Assembly (NCBI GenBank): GCA_037130845.1 | Contig: JBAXSE010000023.1 | Location: 1-20,945 of the forward strand | Reading direction: 5' to 3' | Length of the DNA: 20,945 nt | DNA from: 1-14-0-10-37-14 sp037130845 | Lineage (GTDB): Bacteria; Patescibacteriota; Patescibacteriia; Patescibacteriales; Patescibacteriaceae | Shown: one piece after another, positions 20,887-20,945 of the stretch | How positions within the stretch are numbered: position 1 is the stretch's first letter | Layout of the letters: each line of letters begins with the position of its first letter | The notes under the pieces: generated by a model | What the model was told of the DNA's origin: nothing | Seen by the model: the letters and a program-made list of their open reading frames with translations, nothing else | Database searches by the model: none | Made by a program: the position numbers and the translations under genes

Positions 20887-20909
20887 AAGCCCTGATTTCA
20901 GGGCTTTTT
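20887..20909 (+). terminator. Rho-independent terminator after the pilin-like gene
   Basis: AAGCCCTG (20887-20894) pairs with CAGGGCTT (20899-20906) around an ATTT loop, followed by more T. It lies 18 nt after the stop. Nothing can be assigned in the remaining 36 nt. Confidence 0.87.
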
Positions 20910-20945
20910 ATAAGGCTTTACTTTCGTTTTTTGTTCGGTTACAAT

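Overview
The window reads like a stretch of a Patescibacteria (Candidate Phyla Radiation) chromosome, probably from a draft contig. The evidence is compact, mostly co-oriented genes with tiny gaps or ATGA-type overlaps, few Shine-Dalgarno sites, short palindromic interspersed repeats, and enlarged or divergent versions of household proteins (NDK, RseP). TGA is used as a stop (ends of the genes at 897 and 10617), so this is not a lineage that recodes TGA as glycine. Phylum placement is inference from style and protein families; there is no rRNA here to confirm it.

Layout. (1) 1-897: a truncated radical SAM gene whose 5' end is interrupted by a palindromic element at the window edge. (2) 894-3894: a markedly AT-rich block with a GT4 glycosyltransferase, a methyltransferase and a SPASM-type radical SAM enzyme, a typical variable surface-glycan cassette. 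(3) 3918-8288: an unknown membrane protein, a GT-C multi-membrane-spanning glycosyltransferase, two GT2 enzymes resembling polyprenyl-phosphate sugar synthases, and a prepilin peptidase between the two GT2 genes. Together these suggest lipid-linked sugar transfer on the outer face of the membrane, possibly onto pilins. (4) 8294-10617: CTP synthase, then a MntA/HepT toxin-antitoxin pair with its own promoter. (5) 10637-11182: a perfect 44-nt palindromic terminator shared with the convergent rpmA gene (the only minus-strand gene), and a divergent promoter region. (6) 11183-12794: a beta-CASP metallo-beta-lactamase RNase with its terminator. (7) 12797-14493: a CsoR/CstR-family repressor with its own operator-promoter, thioredoxin, and a membrane-anchored ComEC-like metallo-beta-lactamase. 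(8) 14697-17498: an enlarged nucleoside diphosphate kinase, DNA polymerase III delta', and an Asp-box beta-propeller lipoprotein. (9) 17600-20868: ribosome recycling factor, RseP-type site-2 protease, hibernation factor and a pseudopilin with a DUF1566-like C-terminus, closed by a terminator at 20887-20909.

Three copies of one 75-92 nt palindromic repeat lie upstream of the GT2 gene, trxA and ndk; the third is inverted and internally deleted. Several promoters sit so close to the start codon (mntA, holB, perhaps ndk and hpf) that leaderless transcripts are likely, while a clear Shine-Dalgarno is seen before the beta-CASP gene, which has a leader.

Most notable points: the CstR-like sensor (Cys32-Asn57-Cys61) beside thioredoxin, the glycosylation/prepilin-peptidase gene grouping with a pilin-like candidate substrate in the same window, the interspersed palindrome family, and the leaderless-promoter pattern. 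No clearly new defence system or large mobile element was seen.
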